Positions 25,425 through 35,196 of a stretch of DNA of 43,846 nucleotides are shown here, in pieces (the stretch's first letter is position 1; each line of letters starts with the position of its first letter). This DNA is from Halopseudomonas sabulinigri. GTDB lineage: Bacteria; Pseudomonadota; Gammaproteobacteria; Pseudomonadales; Pseudomonadaceae. The notes under the pieces are model-generated. The model searched no databases. It was not told the DNA's origin and was given only the letters and a program-made list of their open reading frames with translations. The position numbers and the translations under genes were made by a program. The stretch is taken from NCBI GenBank assembly GCA_011053055.1, contig DRHT01000048.1:1-43846 (forward strand), given 5' to 3'.

Positions 25425-28400
25425 TCAGCGCCCAAACCGGGAGCTATAGGAAATACTTACGTTACCGCCAGGTTCACCATCACCACCAATAGGCGCTGAT
25501 TGATAGCCTGCAGTGAAGGACAGCTCATCGTCACCCAGCACTTCCACGCCTAAGCCGGCGTTAACCGAGTAATTCATGCTCTGCTCAACCCAATCCCAGC
25601 CAGCCGCTGTATCCAGCAACCAAGTGTACTGCCCACGGGTTCTGTTTAACGCACCCGGATAGCCCCGGCGCAATTGACTGCCAACATAGAAGCGACCTAC
25701 CCGATCCGGTAGCAACTCCTCTGCGGTCACATCACCCTGATTGACCACGCCACCGTTACTGGTAAGCAAAGACGTCAAATTGGTGGAATCCAATCGGTTA
25801 TTTTGTACTTCCAATCCACTACGCAGAATCCAGGTCGGTCCACTGAAGAACTGCACCTGACTGACTTCGACGTTAGCAACCTCGCCTGAACCGATGGATA
25901 GCCCCGAACGCGTTTCGTACTGGCGGTGCTCTAGCGCCCAACTCAGTTGATCTCGCGCGCTAAAGTTATGGCTCACGTTTAACCACACGGCATCCTGTTG
26001 ACCCACCGCACGCATCAAACCGGTTTCCCGACTTTCACGCTGCCAATCCAGACCGGCGACAACCTGGTCACTACCTAATAAAAATTGACGGGAAACACCA
26101 AAGCCATTTCGGTCGTCGTCTTGGCGCTGGCTAGTATCTAGCGTCAGTGCCACGTAGCCATTGGCCAAGTTGCGTTCTAAACGCAGTGCCGCACTGGTTT
26201 CAGCGCCAAGGGCATCGGTATCTAACAACGATGAGTCATAGCGCGCTTGCTGCGTATCCAGACGGAAATACCAGTTATCCCCAAGATAGCGTGCTGCGCT
26301 AAAGCGTGGACCTTGCAGCTCCAGGCCCCCAAAGTCTTCTTGACCCCAACCGACTTGGATACCCTGCGGATGCTGCTCGGTCATTTCCAGCGCCTGACGC
26401 CACAGCTGCTGACGCACCGCAAGCGGCTGGTCATCACCTAGCTCGGACAACGCATCGCCGAGAGCCCGACCCTGGTCGCCCAGGCGACTCAGAGTTTCAA
26501 CTCGTTGCGCCGGGTCGATTCGTGCGTCGGCCAGCATCTCGCCTAATTGCGCGCGGTTATAAGTGCGCAAGGCTTCCTGAATCAGATCGTAATTGTCGAT
26601 GCGTAGATCGTGAGCACGCCCCCACGCCAGCCAGGCATCTTTCTGCGCCTCCTGATTGGTTGCGTCCAGATGATCAAGCAGCGCTTCAAACCACAGCTGC
26701 AGCATGGCGGTAGAGCCATCCTGCCAGCGCACCGCCTGATTTTTTGCATGCAAGTTGCTGCGAGCCGACATCATCAGCCGTAGCCAGGTTTGATAGCCCT
26801 GGGGAGTGGCGGCGACCTGAGCAAAGTCGGGATGTTTCAATACATGAGCGCGCAGCCGCTGAGCCGCCGCCTCACGCCCGGCGGCGTCCAACGCATCGGC
26901 ATAAGCGGCCAACCCAAGCAGGTCGGCCGGGCGCGCAGCTGCGTACTGCTGATACCAACGAAGTGCACGCTCGTTTCGCTCCAGCATCTGATTCGCAGCA
27001 CCCAATGCCAGCCACAGGGACGGTGAGCCAGATGCACCTGACTCCCAAGGCCCCACTACGCGCTTCAACTGCTGCAGATTGCGACCATCCACGTACAACC
27101 ACAGCAACCGCTCGCGCAACACCAGGTCACCGGGGTTAGCTGCCAGCGCCTTTAAGTAAATATGCTCGGCCTTATCGGCATCGCCATTTCGCTCAGCCAG
27201 CAAGCCTTTGGCCAATAGCACTGGCAGCTGGGTACCTAGCCCGGCCTCTTCGGCCTCAGCGACCATCGTCTCAAGCTGCTCCCAGTCCTGCAGATATTCA
27301 GCTAACTGGATTGCATCAATCAGCCTGCGACTGTCGCCGGAGCGCAGCCAACTTGCATGCGCCAAGGCCAAGGCACGCTGTGGGTCAGTTTGCCGGTAAA
27401 GCTCAATTAACTGACCTTCTTCACTCAAGGTCAGCTCAACGCCTTTCTGCTGCATCTGCTGGTAAATAGAAGCGAGCTCTTCGTCACGCTCCAACTCCCA
27501 AGCCAACGCTGCACGCAAACGCCAGTAATCAGGGCTCAGCTCATCGGTTACGCCGATATCAAGCACCTGCCAAGCGCGTTCAGGTTGATAGGTATCCCAC
27601 AGCACTTCAGCCCAACTGACACGCTCCGTAACGCTCAGACGATGGCCACGCGCAAAGCCCTCCCAGGTTTTTGCTTCTTCCCGGTATTGCAGGGTATTTT
27701 CTAGCACCTGTAATAATTTGACCCAGGCCAAGCGCTGCTGCCCAGAGTCACGAACGTAACTTCTTAACCAGCGTTCAGCCAGCTCAGGCGTACCGCGAGA
27801 CTCCTGTGCGTACACCAACAAATTCAGCTCTTCATCGGTTAAACCGCGAGTGCCAGTGGTACCCGCCAACAGTTCAATGCCGCGGTCGTAATCAAACAAC
27901 TGGAACGCCAAACGCCAAGCAGCCTCACGCGCCTTGGGGTCTTCTTCTAGCGCGAGGTAACTAGACCAGTAATGCAAGGCGGCCTCTGGCTCACCTTGCC
28001 ATTGTGCCAACAGCGCCATCTGCCTGAGCATAGCCGGCGTGGCAGGCTCATAGGCCAACAACGTTTGGCCGGTATTCCAGGCGGCGGCCGTGTCGCCACT
28101 ACTCAATTGCATGGTGAAAGCAGCTCGCAAGGCAGCGAGGTTGTCCGGCTCACGCTCCAGCCAATAATCTACCAATTGTTGGGCCAAATCGTAGCGCATG
28201 GCGCCCACGGCGTAACCCACGGCCTGATTCAACCAACTATCGCTTGGGTAAACTTCTGGGTATTCGCGTAATGCCTTCAGCAAGTAAGTTGCTGCCATCC
28301 CCGCCTCTCCGGCTGCCAACCAGGCATCGTGAGACTTACGGATAAAAAATAATTTTTCCTTCGGCGTTTGCACCTCTTCCACAAGACTCTGGTACACCAG

Positions 28401-28976
28401 CGCCGCTTCTTCAGGCGCATTACCCGCCAAGCTCCAGCGCGCAGCGCGCATAAGCATCGGCTTACGCTCTTCGGGCAAGCGTTGCGCCAAAATATCAAAC
28501 AGTCTGGCCGCCATCAGCGGATCACCCAGCTCCAGCGCCAACATAGCCAGAGAGCGCTGCTGATCAATACTGAGTGGCTCGTAATCGAGGGCTTGCAAGC
28601 GCTCACGAGCCAGAGCCACGTCCGCAGGATCTTCGCGGATGATCGCAACCTTGCCGTCCAGCAACAGGTTGTAGTAATTCTTGACCAGCGGGTCACCGCC
28701 CTGCCATGCCTTCAAGTGAGTCAACGCATCGTAAAAGCGGCCGAGCTTAATTAGCATCTCTACCAGTTCAGCGCGCAATTCGTAGTTAGCCGGATCAGCG
28801 GCCAGCAGCAGCTCCGCGTAGTTTACGGAAATGGCATCTGGCCTTTTGCCGTTGGGCAAAAAAGCATCTTTATGCTGATAACTCAGCACCAAGACCAATG
28901 ACACAACCGCACACCCCAGGCCAAAAGCCCAGGGGCGCAGCAGCGGTATGGACTCAGTTGCAGGCGAGGATGGCAT
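25425..28976 (-). CDS. pelB: Pel outer-membrane porin and TPR scaffold PelB
   Basis: The 1183-residue protein has one N-terminal membrane anchor (about residues 13-33, PWAFGLGCAVVSLVLVLSYQ), a long periplasmic array of TPR helices (about 45-880) and a C-terminal beta-barrel of alternating strands (about 900-1183) ending in SISYSSRFGR. PelB spans the periplasm and forms the Pel export pore, and its TPRs bind PelA. The ATG at 28976 is preferred; a GTG at 28979 is in frame. It overlaps the pelA end by 23 bases. Length is close to the 1193 residues of P. aeruginosa PelB. Confidence 0.94.
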   Translation of the reverse strand: MPSSPATESIPLLRPWAFGLGCAVVSLVLVLSYQHKDAFLPNGKRPDAISVNYAELLLAADPANYELRAELVEMLIKLGRFYDALTHLKAWQGGDPLVKNYYNLLLDGKVAIIREDPADVALARERLQALDYEPLSIDQQRSLAMLALELGDPLMAARLFDILAQRLPEERKPMLMRAARWSLAGNAPEEAALVYQSLVEEVQTPKEKLFFIRKSHDAWLAAGEAGMAATYLLKALREYPEVYPSDSWLNQAVGYAVGAMRYDLAQQLVDYWLEREPDNLAALRAAFTMQLSSGDTAAAWNTGQTLLAYEPATPAMLRQMALLAQWQGEPEAALHYWSSYLALEEDPKAREAAWRLAFQLFDYDRGIELLAGTTGTRGLTDEELNLLVYAQESRGTPELAERWLRSYVRDSGQQRLAWVKLLQVLENTLQYREEAKTWEGFARGHRLSVTERVSWAEVLWDTYQPERAWQVLDIGVTDELSPDYWRLRAALAWELERDEELASIYQQMQQKGVELTLSEEGQLIELYRQTDPQRALALAHASWLRSGDSRRLIDAIQLAEYLQDWEQLETMVAEAEEAGLGTQLPVLLAKGLLAERNGDADKAEHIYLKALAANPGDLVLRERLLWLYVDGRNLQQLKRVVGPWESGASGSPSLWLALGAANQMLERNERALRWYQQYAAARPADLLGLAAYADALDAAGREAAAQRLRAHVLKHPDFAQVAATPQGYQTWLRLMMSARSNLHAKNQAVRWQDGSTAMLQLWFEALLDHLDATNQEAQKDAWLAWGRAHDLRIDNYDLIQEALRTYNRAQLGEMLADARIDPAQRVETLSRLGDQGRALGDALSELGDDQPLAVRQQLWRQALEMTEQHPQGIQVGWGQEDFGGLELQGPRFSAARYLGDNWYFRLDTQQARYDSSLLDTDALGAETSAALRLERNLANGYVALTLDTSQRQDDDRNGFGVSRQFLLGSDQVVAGLDWQRESRETGLMRAVGQQDAVWLNVSHNFSARDQLSWALEHRQYETRSGLSIGSGEVANVEVSQVQFFSGPTWILRSGLEVQNNRLDSTNLTSLLTSNGGVVNQGDVTAEELLPDRVGRFYVGSQLRRGYPGALNRTRGQYTWLLDTAAGWDWVEQSMNYSVNAGLGVEVLGDDELSFTAGYQSAPIGGDGEPGGNVSISYSSRFGR

Positions 28977-31755
28977 CACTTACCCCGTGTTGCGCAAGGC
29001 GGAATTCAAGCAAATCGCCGCGTCGCTGCGGCTTGAACTCGGAACCTTGGTAATTGATTTGGCAGTTACCGCCGTAGCGGATGGACAGTTGCAGAGGGAA
29101 CTGTCCACTGAAAGAAAATTGCACCCGCTTATCCGACAAATAACGCCAGTCGGTCAGTGGCAAATTTGCCTGCTCCAGTGCAGGAGCAGGATCACGGGTA
29201 TTCCTGAGCGCCAGCGAGGCATGATCGCTGCTGAGATGCACATAGCGACCCTGAGGTAAGTCACGCACCCCGGCCACGTCCTCTGAACGGGTCAAGTCCG
29301 GCCAGCCCTGCGACGCGTCCAATCGTACGGTGCGAGTGCCCTGCAGTGCGCGCAGCTGCCAACGACCGTCTAGCGTGCGTGACACGCTGCCCTCGTAAAG
29401 ACCACGTACTCGCCGCAAGTAATCACCCATCCATAAAGAAATCGGTTGTTGCTCATCCATATAGCTGTAGATCTCATCCATGGCCTTGAGCGAAGCCTGC
29501 TTGGTGCCAGAATAAAAGTGGTAATAAAGGTTGATTGCCCGCAGACGCCTGGGGGCGTCGGTCAGTTCAAAGGTATCGATAACCCGTTCGAAGCCATAGA
29601 AAGGGCCGTTCCAAAGATTGGTGTAGAGATTTTCATTAATGATCGGAGCGTAAATCTGCAACCCACCCGTTGTTGGACGTAACAGCGGGTATAGACCGGT
29701 TAGCGACGGGTTGCCTCTGGTGATGAAGGTTTCCGCACCATTTACATTTGCCATGCCAGCGTCATACGCCATGGCAATAGCTTCCGGCCCTGGTAAAGCA
29801 GCACCTGACCAGAAGATCAAACGCACTTTTTTACCCGGAGGTAGTAAGCGACTTTCGATATAGTCACGTGAACCGACGATCTCGCGCTTAAGATCCATTT
29901 TCGGATAATTGGGGATCGCCATATTAAGACCATAATCGGCCTTAAATCCTTCGACTTGAGAGGCTTTCTCCGGCTCCCAATAAAATGGGTGGCTGAAAGT
30001 ATGTGACGCAGGCTCTACCTTGGCATCGGCAAAAATCCGTCGCGCAATGGGTTCAAGTGTCGAAGTCAGCTGCGGATACATACCTTTAGCGCCAACCTCA
30101 CCCTCAATAACCGAGACTGAGGTCAAGTAGTTGTGCGGTCGGATAAAGTCATTTAAGACCACCTCACCGGAGAAAGGCGTACCTTCCATTTCGGCTTTGG
30201 ACGCAAAGCCGTCACCGTCGATATGCACGGTAGCAATGCGTCGACCATTTTCGGTGGTGGTATCCAGGCGCGGCATCACTGGTAGTTTTAATGCCCGCTG
30301 CAAGAACGCCAGAGGGTTGAGAATCCAGCGTCGGTGCGAGGCGCCTTCTTCTAGCAGATAAGGTGACAGCGCATAACCACCCCAGGGCATGATGGCAGCC
30401 GGCGTGATAGCACGATTCTGGTTATCGGTCAGGGTCAACAGCGATGTACCTGCGGAGTCGCGACGCTGAACGGCCTGCAAGCCGCGGGTACGTGCTTTTA
30501 ATGGGGCCTCAAAATTACCAAGCATGGCTTGGTCCATATCACTGATGCTAACCGACTCAACCTCAGCAGGCGTGATGCTCAGCTGCAATCGTGCGAGCAT
30601 TTGACCATCCACAGGTAAACCTCCCATGAACGCCAGAGGAACGCCCTCCTGCAGGCGAGCGGACAAAAACTCATTGAAACGCTGATTGTCCGCAGCACTA
30701 CCACTGGTCATCCAGAATACGACGCCAGCATAGAGCTCATCAAAGCGCTCCAAGGGTAGGCTGCCATCGGCAGGCAAGTAATCTACGCGGTAGCCCAGGT
30801 ACTCGAGCAAACCGCCCAAATAGACATGTCCAGGATTGCTCGCTAGATCCCCTTCACGTGGATCATAGACCAGCGCCACTCGCCGCGGCTGAACCTCAAT
30901 GCTGCCAATACCCAGCGAATCCAGCCCCGGGGTAGTTACAAAAGGGATGTAACCCTGAGTCGATGCCTTGCGCGCAATTTGCCGCATGGCTTCGCGGTCA
31001 CCGGGTTCAGCGTACTCAATCGCCACCACCGAAATGCCGCGTTCTTTGAGTGGAGTAACCTGCGACTCCAACCAAAGGCGATCCTGCGCAGGAACCGGGC
31101 GATAGACTTCACTCGCCTGATCCCAGCCTGAATAAAAAGATTCTACTGCGACCGCATCAACCAACTCATACAACGCGGGAAGCACCTCAAAACCACGATT
31201 GAAGAAGAGTTTAAGCTTTGGGTATTCACGGTGAATGCGCTGGATCACTGCAATTAGCGCGGCGTTCTGCTCGGCATGGCGATCTTCTTCAAGTAGGGTG
31301 AAACTATCGAGGGTATCGAGAAACAAACCAGAATATCCCGCCGCTTGATATTGGCCAGCCTTACGTAATAAGTAGGCCTGCCATTCAGTGCTGGATAAGT
31401 CAGTGACATCGCTTTGCCAAGCTTGATTACGCTCACCGGAGCGCGAAGAGACGTGTAAAGCCAAGGCTTCATCGTCGCCCTGATCTATCTCGCCCACGGA
31501 GAGATAAGCGAAGGGCTCACTACCCTGAGCAAGCAAAAAATCTATATCAGTCTGAGCTGTATTGGCAGGTTCAAGCACCACCCAGTCATATTGTGCAAGT
31601 TCTGGGGTAGGCGGATTAGATGCATACCAAAAGCCGACGCTGGCAGGAGTCGCAATCGGATTTTTGGCAGCGAGAGCATAACCGCTTAGGCTCATCAACA
31701 AGACCTGCAGAACCACGAAGAAGGTGACTCTGTTCTCACCGCACGCCTTGTACAT
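28954..31755 (-). CDS. pelA: Pel hydrolase and deacetylase PelA
   Basis: The 933-residue periplasmic protein has a signal peptide (to about residue 30, ending YALAA), an N-terminal glycoside hydrolase domain with D147 (FLDTLD) and E205 (VAVESFYSGW), and a CE-type deacetylase domain with D513 in HIDGDG and metal-binding H585 and H589 in HTFSH. These deacetylase residues sit at a constant offset of 15 from D528, H600 and H604 of P. aeruginosa PelA. PelA partly deacetylates Pel, making it cationic, and trims it. The ATG at 31755 follows GAAGGAG; the open frame extends upstream to 31857 without support. First gene of pelABCDEFG. Confidence 0.95.
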   Translation of the reverse strand: MYKACGENRVTFFVVLQVLLMSLSGYALAAKNPIATPASVGFWYASNPPTPELAQYDWVVLEPANTAQTDIDFLLAQGSEPFAYLSVGEIDQGDDEALALHVSSRSGERNQAWQSDVTDLSSTEWQAYLLRKAGQYQAAGYSGLFLDTLDSFTLLEEDRHAEQNAALIAVIQRIHREYPKLKLFFNRGFEVLPALYELVDAVAVESFYSGWDQASEVYRPVPAQDRLWLESQVTPLKERGISVVAIEYAEPGDREAMRQIARKASTQGYIPFVTTPGLDSLGIGSIEVQPRRVALVYDPREGDLASNPGHVYLGGLLEYLGYRVDYLPADGSLPLERFDELYAGVVFWMTSGSAADNQRFNEFLSARLQEGVPLAFMGGLPVDGQMLARLQLSITPAEVESVSISDMDQAMLGNFEAPLKARTRGLQAVQRRDSAGTSLLTLTDNQNRAITPAAIMPWGGYALSPYLLEEGASHRRWILNPLAFLQRALKLPVMPRLDTTTENGRRIATVHIDGDGFASKAEMEGTPFSGEVVLNDFIRPHNYLTSVSVIEGEVGAKGMYPQLTSTLEPIARRIFADAKVEPASHTFSHPFYWEPEKASQVEGFKADYGLNMAIPNYPKMDLKREIVGSRDYIESRLLPPGKKVRLIFWSGAALPGPEAIAMAYDAGMANVNGAETFITRGNPSLTGLYPLLRPTTGGLQIYAPIINENLYTNLWNGPFYGFERVIDTFELTDAPRRLRAINLYYHFYSGTKQASLKAMDEIYSYMDEQQPISLWMGDYLRRVRGLYEGSVSRTLDGRWQLRALQGTRTVRLDASQGWPDLTRSEDVAGVRDLPQGRYVHLSSDHASLALRNTRDPAPALEQANLPLTDWRYLSDKRVQFSFSGQFPLQLSIRYGGNCQINYQGSEFKPQRRGDLLEFRLAQHGVSDAILACN

Positions 31756-31857
31756 CTGCACTCCTTCACTTCGATTCCAAACAAGGGGGACAACCTCACC
31801 ACCCTTGAGTCCTTTTAAGAACACGTCGGCAATCCATGAGCCGCCTTTAGTAGCCAA

Positions 31858-31885
31858 ATAATATCACAGTCAAAAATACACACAA
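31858..31885 (-). promoter_or_regulatory. Candidate pelA promoter
   Basis: On the minus strand TTGTGT (31885-31880) and TATTAT (31863-31858) are 16 bases apart, giving a leader of about 95 bases to the pelA ATG. A GTC...GTC element resembling a FleQ box lies at 31923-31910, upstream of the -35. Confidence 0.4.
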
Positions 31886-31971
31886 CTTGCGAATCGGCGG
31901 AGCATAATCGACAAATTTCCGACACATAGCAACAGGCCATCTCAATATTAACTTATCACAAATATAAAATA

Positions 31972-32005
31972 GCCCCGAGAATGACTCTTGAGTCACTCTC
32001 GGGGC
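31972..32005 (-). terminator. Terminator of the ABC exporter operon
   Basis: GCCCCGAGA (31972-31980) pairs with TCTCGGGGC (31997-32005), and the inner TGACTC/GAGTCA pair after one mismatch, with a two-base loop. On the minus strand it is followed by TATTTTATATTTG. It insulates the pel operon from the exporter genes. The stretch 31756-32048 holds this plus the pelA promoter and leader; no gene is seen. Confidence 0.85.
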
Positions 32006-32048
32006 GCATTGAGACAGCCTCGATAAACCATCAATACCGGCTCGCCAA

Positions 32049-32810
32049 TCAAGGCTTAAGCTTGTACCCCGTGCGAAATATCCACCAAACAAGCGCCAGA
32101 CAAATACTTAGAAACACCAGAGTCATGCCCAGGCTAACGCCAATATGCACGTCCGCCGCGCCATAGAAGCTCCAACGGAAGCCACTGATCAAATACACCA
32201 CCGGATTAAACAGAGTCACCGTCTGCCAAAAAGGCGGCAACATGGTGATGGAGTAAAAACTCCCGCCCAAAAAAGCCAAAGGGGTAACTATCATCAGCGG
32301 AATGATCTGCAACTTTTCAAAACCATCAGCCCAGACCCCTATTACGAAACCGAATAAACTGAACGTCACTGCAGTGAGTATCAAGAACCCGAGCATCCAC
32401 ACCGGGTGCTGAATCTCGTAGCTTACAAATAGCCGCGCTGTAATCAGCACCAACAATCCTAACAGCACCGACTTGGTAGCCGCTGCACCGACATAACCAA
32501 CGACGATCTCCAGCGGCGACACCGGCGCAGATAACACCTCATAAATGGTACCGGTGAACTTGGGCATGTAAATACCAAAAGAGGCGTTGGAAATACTCTC
32601 GTTGAGCAACATCAACATAATCAGGCCGGGGATGATAAAAGCACCGTAACTGACACCATCCACTTCGGTCATGCGGCTGCCAATGGCCGCCCCAAACACG
32701 ATAAAGTACAACGATGTGGAAACGACCGGTGACGCTACGCTTTGCAACGTGGTGCGCAGCATGCGCGCCATCTCCGCCTGATAAATTGCCTTGACGCCGT
32801 AAAAGTTCAT
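32049..32810 (-). CDS. ABC-2 type exporter permease (YadH-like)
   Basis: The 253-residue protein has six membrane segments and the ABC-2 signature region [13 protein letters not shown] near residue 96 and [22 protein letters not shown] near 175. It forms the membrane part of an exporter with the adjacent ATPase; in E. coli the YadGH pair is alike, but its substrate is not settled. The start overlaps the ATPase stop as ATGA. Confidence 0.9.
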   Translation of the reverse strand: MNFYGVKAIYQAEMARMLRTTLQSVASPVVSTSLYFIVFGAAIGSRMTEVDGVSYGAFIIPGLIMLMLLNESISNASFGIYMPKFTGTIYEVLSAPVSPLEIVVGYVGAAATKSVLLGLLVLITARLFVSYEIQHPVWMLGFLILTAVTFSLFGFVIGVWADGFEKLQIIPLMIVTPLAFLGGSFYSITMLPPFWQTVTLFNPVVYLISGFRWSFYGAADVHIGVSLGMTLVFLSICLALVWWIFRTGYKLKP

Positions 32811-33760
32811 TGGGACTCCCCTAAGCGTTGCTCATCGCGCCGCTTGTGTACCAGACCAACGAAGATATCTTCCAGCGAGCTCTGACTGGAATGCAGGTCT
32901 TTCACTTCGATGCCCGCTAGATCCAGCTTTTTCAACAACTCAGCGATCCCCGTCTGCTCAGACTGCGCATCGAATGTGTAGATCAGACTGTAGCCATCCG
33001 GCGTCAACTTCAGAGCATCAGCGCGCAGACTCTCTGGCAGTTGTTCAAGCGCGGAGTGCAATTGAATAGCTAACTGTTTGGTACCCAGCTGCTGCATCAG
33101 CTTATCTTTCTCTTCTATCAAGATGATCTCGCCCTCACTGATGACACCAATACGGTCGGCCATCTCTTCGGCCTCTTCGATGTAATGCGTAGTCAGGATG
33201 ATGGTCACCCCACGTTGCTGTAGTCGCCGCACCATATCCCACATGTCGCGGCGCAACTCAACATCGACACCCGCGGTCGGCTCATCGAGAAACAATACGT
33301 CTGGCTCATGCGACAAGGCCTTGGCAATCAGCACTCGGCGCTTCATGCCACCGGACAGGTTCATGATGCGATCATTACGCTTATCCCACAGCGACAACTC
33401 ACGCAGTATCTGTTCAAGCAGGCCGTCATTAGGCGGCTTACCGAACAACCCACGACTTAGCTTGAGGGTCGACCAGACACTATCAAACATGTTGTTGGTC
33501 AGCTCCTGCGGCACCAGCCCAATCTTGCTGCGAGCCTTGCGATAATCGCGCACGTTATCGTGACCATCGACCAATACCGTTCCGCTGCTGGCATTCACCA
33601 GGCCGCAGACGATACTGATCAACGTCGTTTTGCCGGCGCCATTAGGACCGAGCAGTGCAAATATCTCACCGCGTCGAATACTTAGATTCACGCCCTTCAG
33701 AGCCTGAAAGCCAGAGTCGTAAGATTTGGTCAACTGGTTGACCTGAATGATGTTATCCAC
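32807..33760 (-). CDS. ABC transporter ATP-binding protein (YadG-like)
   Basis: The 317-residue ATPase has Walker A GPNGAGKT near residue 38, Q-loop LVPQEL, signature LSGGMKRR, Walker B VLFLDEP, and the H-loop TTHY. A C-terminal extension (about 225-317) is typical of ABC-2 exporter ATPases. The GTG at 33760 ([17 protein letters not shown]) is chosen because GAGGGA lies just before it and the protein then begins at the family start; the frame stays open to 34000 but that 80-residue extension has no ATPase likeness. It is the first gene of the exporter operon. Confidence 0.92.
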   Translation of the reverse strand: MDNIIQVNQLTKSYDSGFQALKGVNLSIRRGEIFALLGPNGAGKTTLISIVCGLVNASSGTVLVDGHDNVRDYRKARSKIGLVPQELTNNMFDSVWSTLKLSRGLFGKPPNDGLLEQILRELSLWDKRNDRIMNLSGGMKRRVLIAKALSHEPDVLFLDEPTAGVDVELRRDMWDMVRRLQQRGVTIILTTHYIEEAEEMADRIGVISEGEIILIEEKDKLMQQLGTKQLAIQLHSALEQLPESLRADALKLTPDGYSLIYTFDAQSEQTGIAELLKKLDLAGIEVKDLHSSQSSLEDIFVGLVHKRRDEQRLGESQ

Positions 33761-33856
33761 ACTTCCCTCGCATGCAGGTGAGGTTGCGGCAGCCACTAAT
33801 CCTGAGCGCCGCAATCGGTTGAGACACAGCATACGCCGAACCATGAGCTGATTCAG

Positions 33857-33909
33857 CCCTGCACAGTGCAGGGTCAAAACAACGCCATATATTGGTATTT
33901 CGCCAATAT
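33857..33909. promoter_or_regulatory. Two palindromes upstream of the ABC exporter
   Basis: CCCTGCAC-A-GTGCAGGG (33857-33873) and ATATTGG-N7-CCAATAT (33889-33895, 33903-33909) lie within the 336-base gap 33761-34096 between the exporter and the divergent RDD gene. They look like operator sites. No strong promoter was identified by eye, and no other gene is seen in the gap. Confidence 0.4.
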
Positions 33910-34096
33910 CCACTCGCCCGCGGGCCGCCATGCAATGCTCCAGAACAGTATTTTTCGGACTATCCCGCAAATACCATAGAACTTGCCGACTGGATCGCAT
34001 TTATCAGCAGCGATTATGTGCGCTGAGCTAGTCGCTGAAGGAATTTTCTGCGCAAAATGCGAGGTCATGTGGCCATGCGGCGAGGAGTCCTTTTTC

Positions 34097-34576
34097 ATGC
34101 AAACAGCTACGCAAGTGCGTTACGTCGGATTCTGGCAGCGCACGCTCGCCAGCCTTATCGACACCCTTTGGATGATGCTGTTGATTACGCCCCTGCTGGT
34201 GTACTTTTACGGCTGGGAGTACTTTGACCCCTACCAGTCGCCGCCCGTTGATGGCCTTGCCGATATCGTGCTGACCTGGGTCCTTCCGGCCATCGCCGTG
34301 ATCATTTTCTGGCGCGCGAAACAAGCAACCCCAGGCAAAATGGCAGTGCATGCGCGGGTAGTCGATGCCCGCACTTTACAGCCGCCCGGTACTGGGCAGT
34401 TGGTCATCCGCTACCTGGGCTATTTCATCGCCACCATCCCGTTTGGACTGGGGCTACTTTGGGTCGCCTTCGACGCGCGCAAACAAGGTTGGCACGACAA
34501 ACTTGCCGGCACAGTGGTGATCTACAACAAACCTGGCAACTCCACACTGGATACGCTAGCGGAGGGTCACTCATGA
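34097..34576 (+). CDS. RDD-family membrane protein
   Basis: The 159-residue protein starts MQTATQVRYVGFWQRTLASLIDTLW with the R...D pattern of RDD proteins, then membrane segments near residues 25-43 and 60-75, the ATPGKMAVHARVVDARTL block, a further hydrophobic segment and DARKQGWHDKLAGTVV. Function is unknown; some RDD proteins affect ion or solute transport. GAGGAG at 34082-34087 supports the ATG at 34097; the frame is open to 33983 but without a site. It overlaps the GST gene as ATGA. Confidence 0.85.
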   Translation: MQTATQVRYVGFWQRTLASLIDTLWMMLLITPLLVYFYGWEYFDPYQSPPVDGLADIVLTWVLPAIAVIIFWRAKQATPGKMAVHARVVDARTLQPPGTGQLVIRYLGYFIATIPFGLGLLWVAFDARKQGWHDKLAGTVVIYNKPGNSTLDTLAEGHS

Positions 34577-35178
34577 AAATTTACGGCGACCTGATCTCAG
34601 GCAACTGTTACAAGCTGAAGCTGCTGTGCGACTTGCTTAGCATTGAGCATGAATGGGTTCAGTTGGACATACTGCGTGAAGAAACCCGGACCGAGGCCTT
34701 CCTGAGCCTTAATCCCAACGCCAAAGTACCACTGCTAGAATTAGACGATGGACGCACCCTCAGCGAATCCAATGCCATACTCAACTATCTGGCCACCGAT
34801 TCGGCGCTGCTTCCACAGGACAGCTTTGCCTTAGCCAAAGTGCTGCAGTGGCAATTTTTTGAACAGTACAGTCACGAGCCCTACATAGCCGTAGCGCGCT
34901 TTATCGCCCGCTACCTCGGCTTGCCCGAAGAGCGTCGAGCGGAATATCACGCCAAGCAGCCTGGCGGTCATCGCGCCTTGAGGGTTATGGAACAGCAGTT
35001 GCAGCAAACCGATTACCTGGTCGATAACCGACTCAGTGTTGCGGACATCAGCCTGTACGCCTACACGCATATCGCGCCGGAAGGTGGCTTTGACCTCGCC
35101 GACTACCCGGCCATCCGCGCCTGGCTGGCACGAGTTGAGGCCCTTCCGGGCTATCAACCCATACCCGCCAATATTTAA
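34573..35178 (+). CDS. Glutathione S-transferase family protein
   Basis: The 201-residue protein has an N-terminal thioredoxin-like domain with SGNCYKLKLLCDLL near residue 10, the NPNAKVPLLELDDGRTLSES block carrying the cis-proline and glutathione gamma-glutamyl contacts, and an all-helical C-terminal domain with LSVADISLYAY. Members conjugate or reduce compounds with glutathione in the cytoplasm. The start overlaps the RDD stop, so the two are coupled; a longer frame from 34459 is just read-through of the RDD region. Confidence 0.88.
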   Translation: MKIYGDLISGNCYKLKLLCDLLSIEHEWVQLDILREETRTEAFLSLNPNAKVPLLELDDGRTLSESNAILNYLATDSALLPQDSFALAKVLQWQFFEQYSHEPYIAVARFIARYLGLPEERRAEYHAKQPGGHRALRVMEQQLQQTDYLVDNRLSVADISLYAYTHIAPEGGFDLADYPAIRAWLARVEALPGYQPIPANI

Positions 35179-35196
35179 CCCTGGGAGAAACCCGAA

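Noticed and set aside
26306-27139. Long plus-strand frames opposite pelB
   Set aside because: They are antisense shadows of the well-supported pelB frame, with no ribosome site or recognisable domain.
31756-31857. N-terminal extension of PelA
   Set aside because: It would place the signal peptide inside the protein; the ATG at 31755 has a strong GAAGGAG.
33761-34000. 80-residue N-terminal extension of the ABC ATPase
   Set aside because: It has no ATPase likeness, spans two palindromes, and a GTG with a ribosome site at 33760 starts the family consensus.
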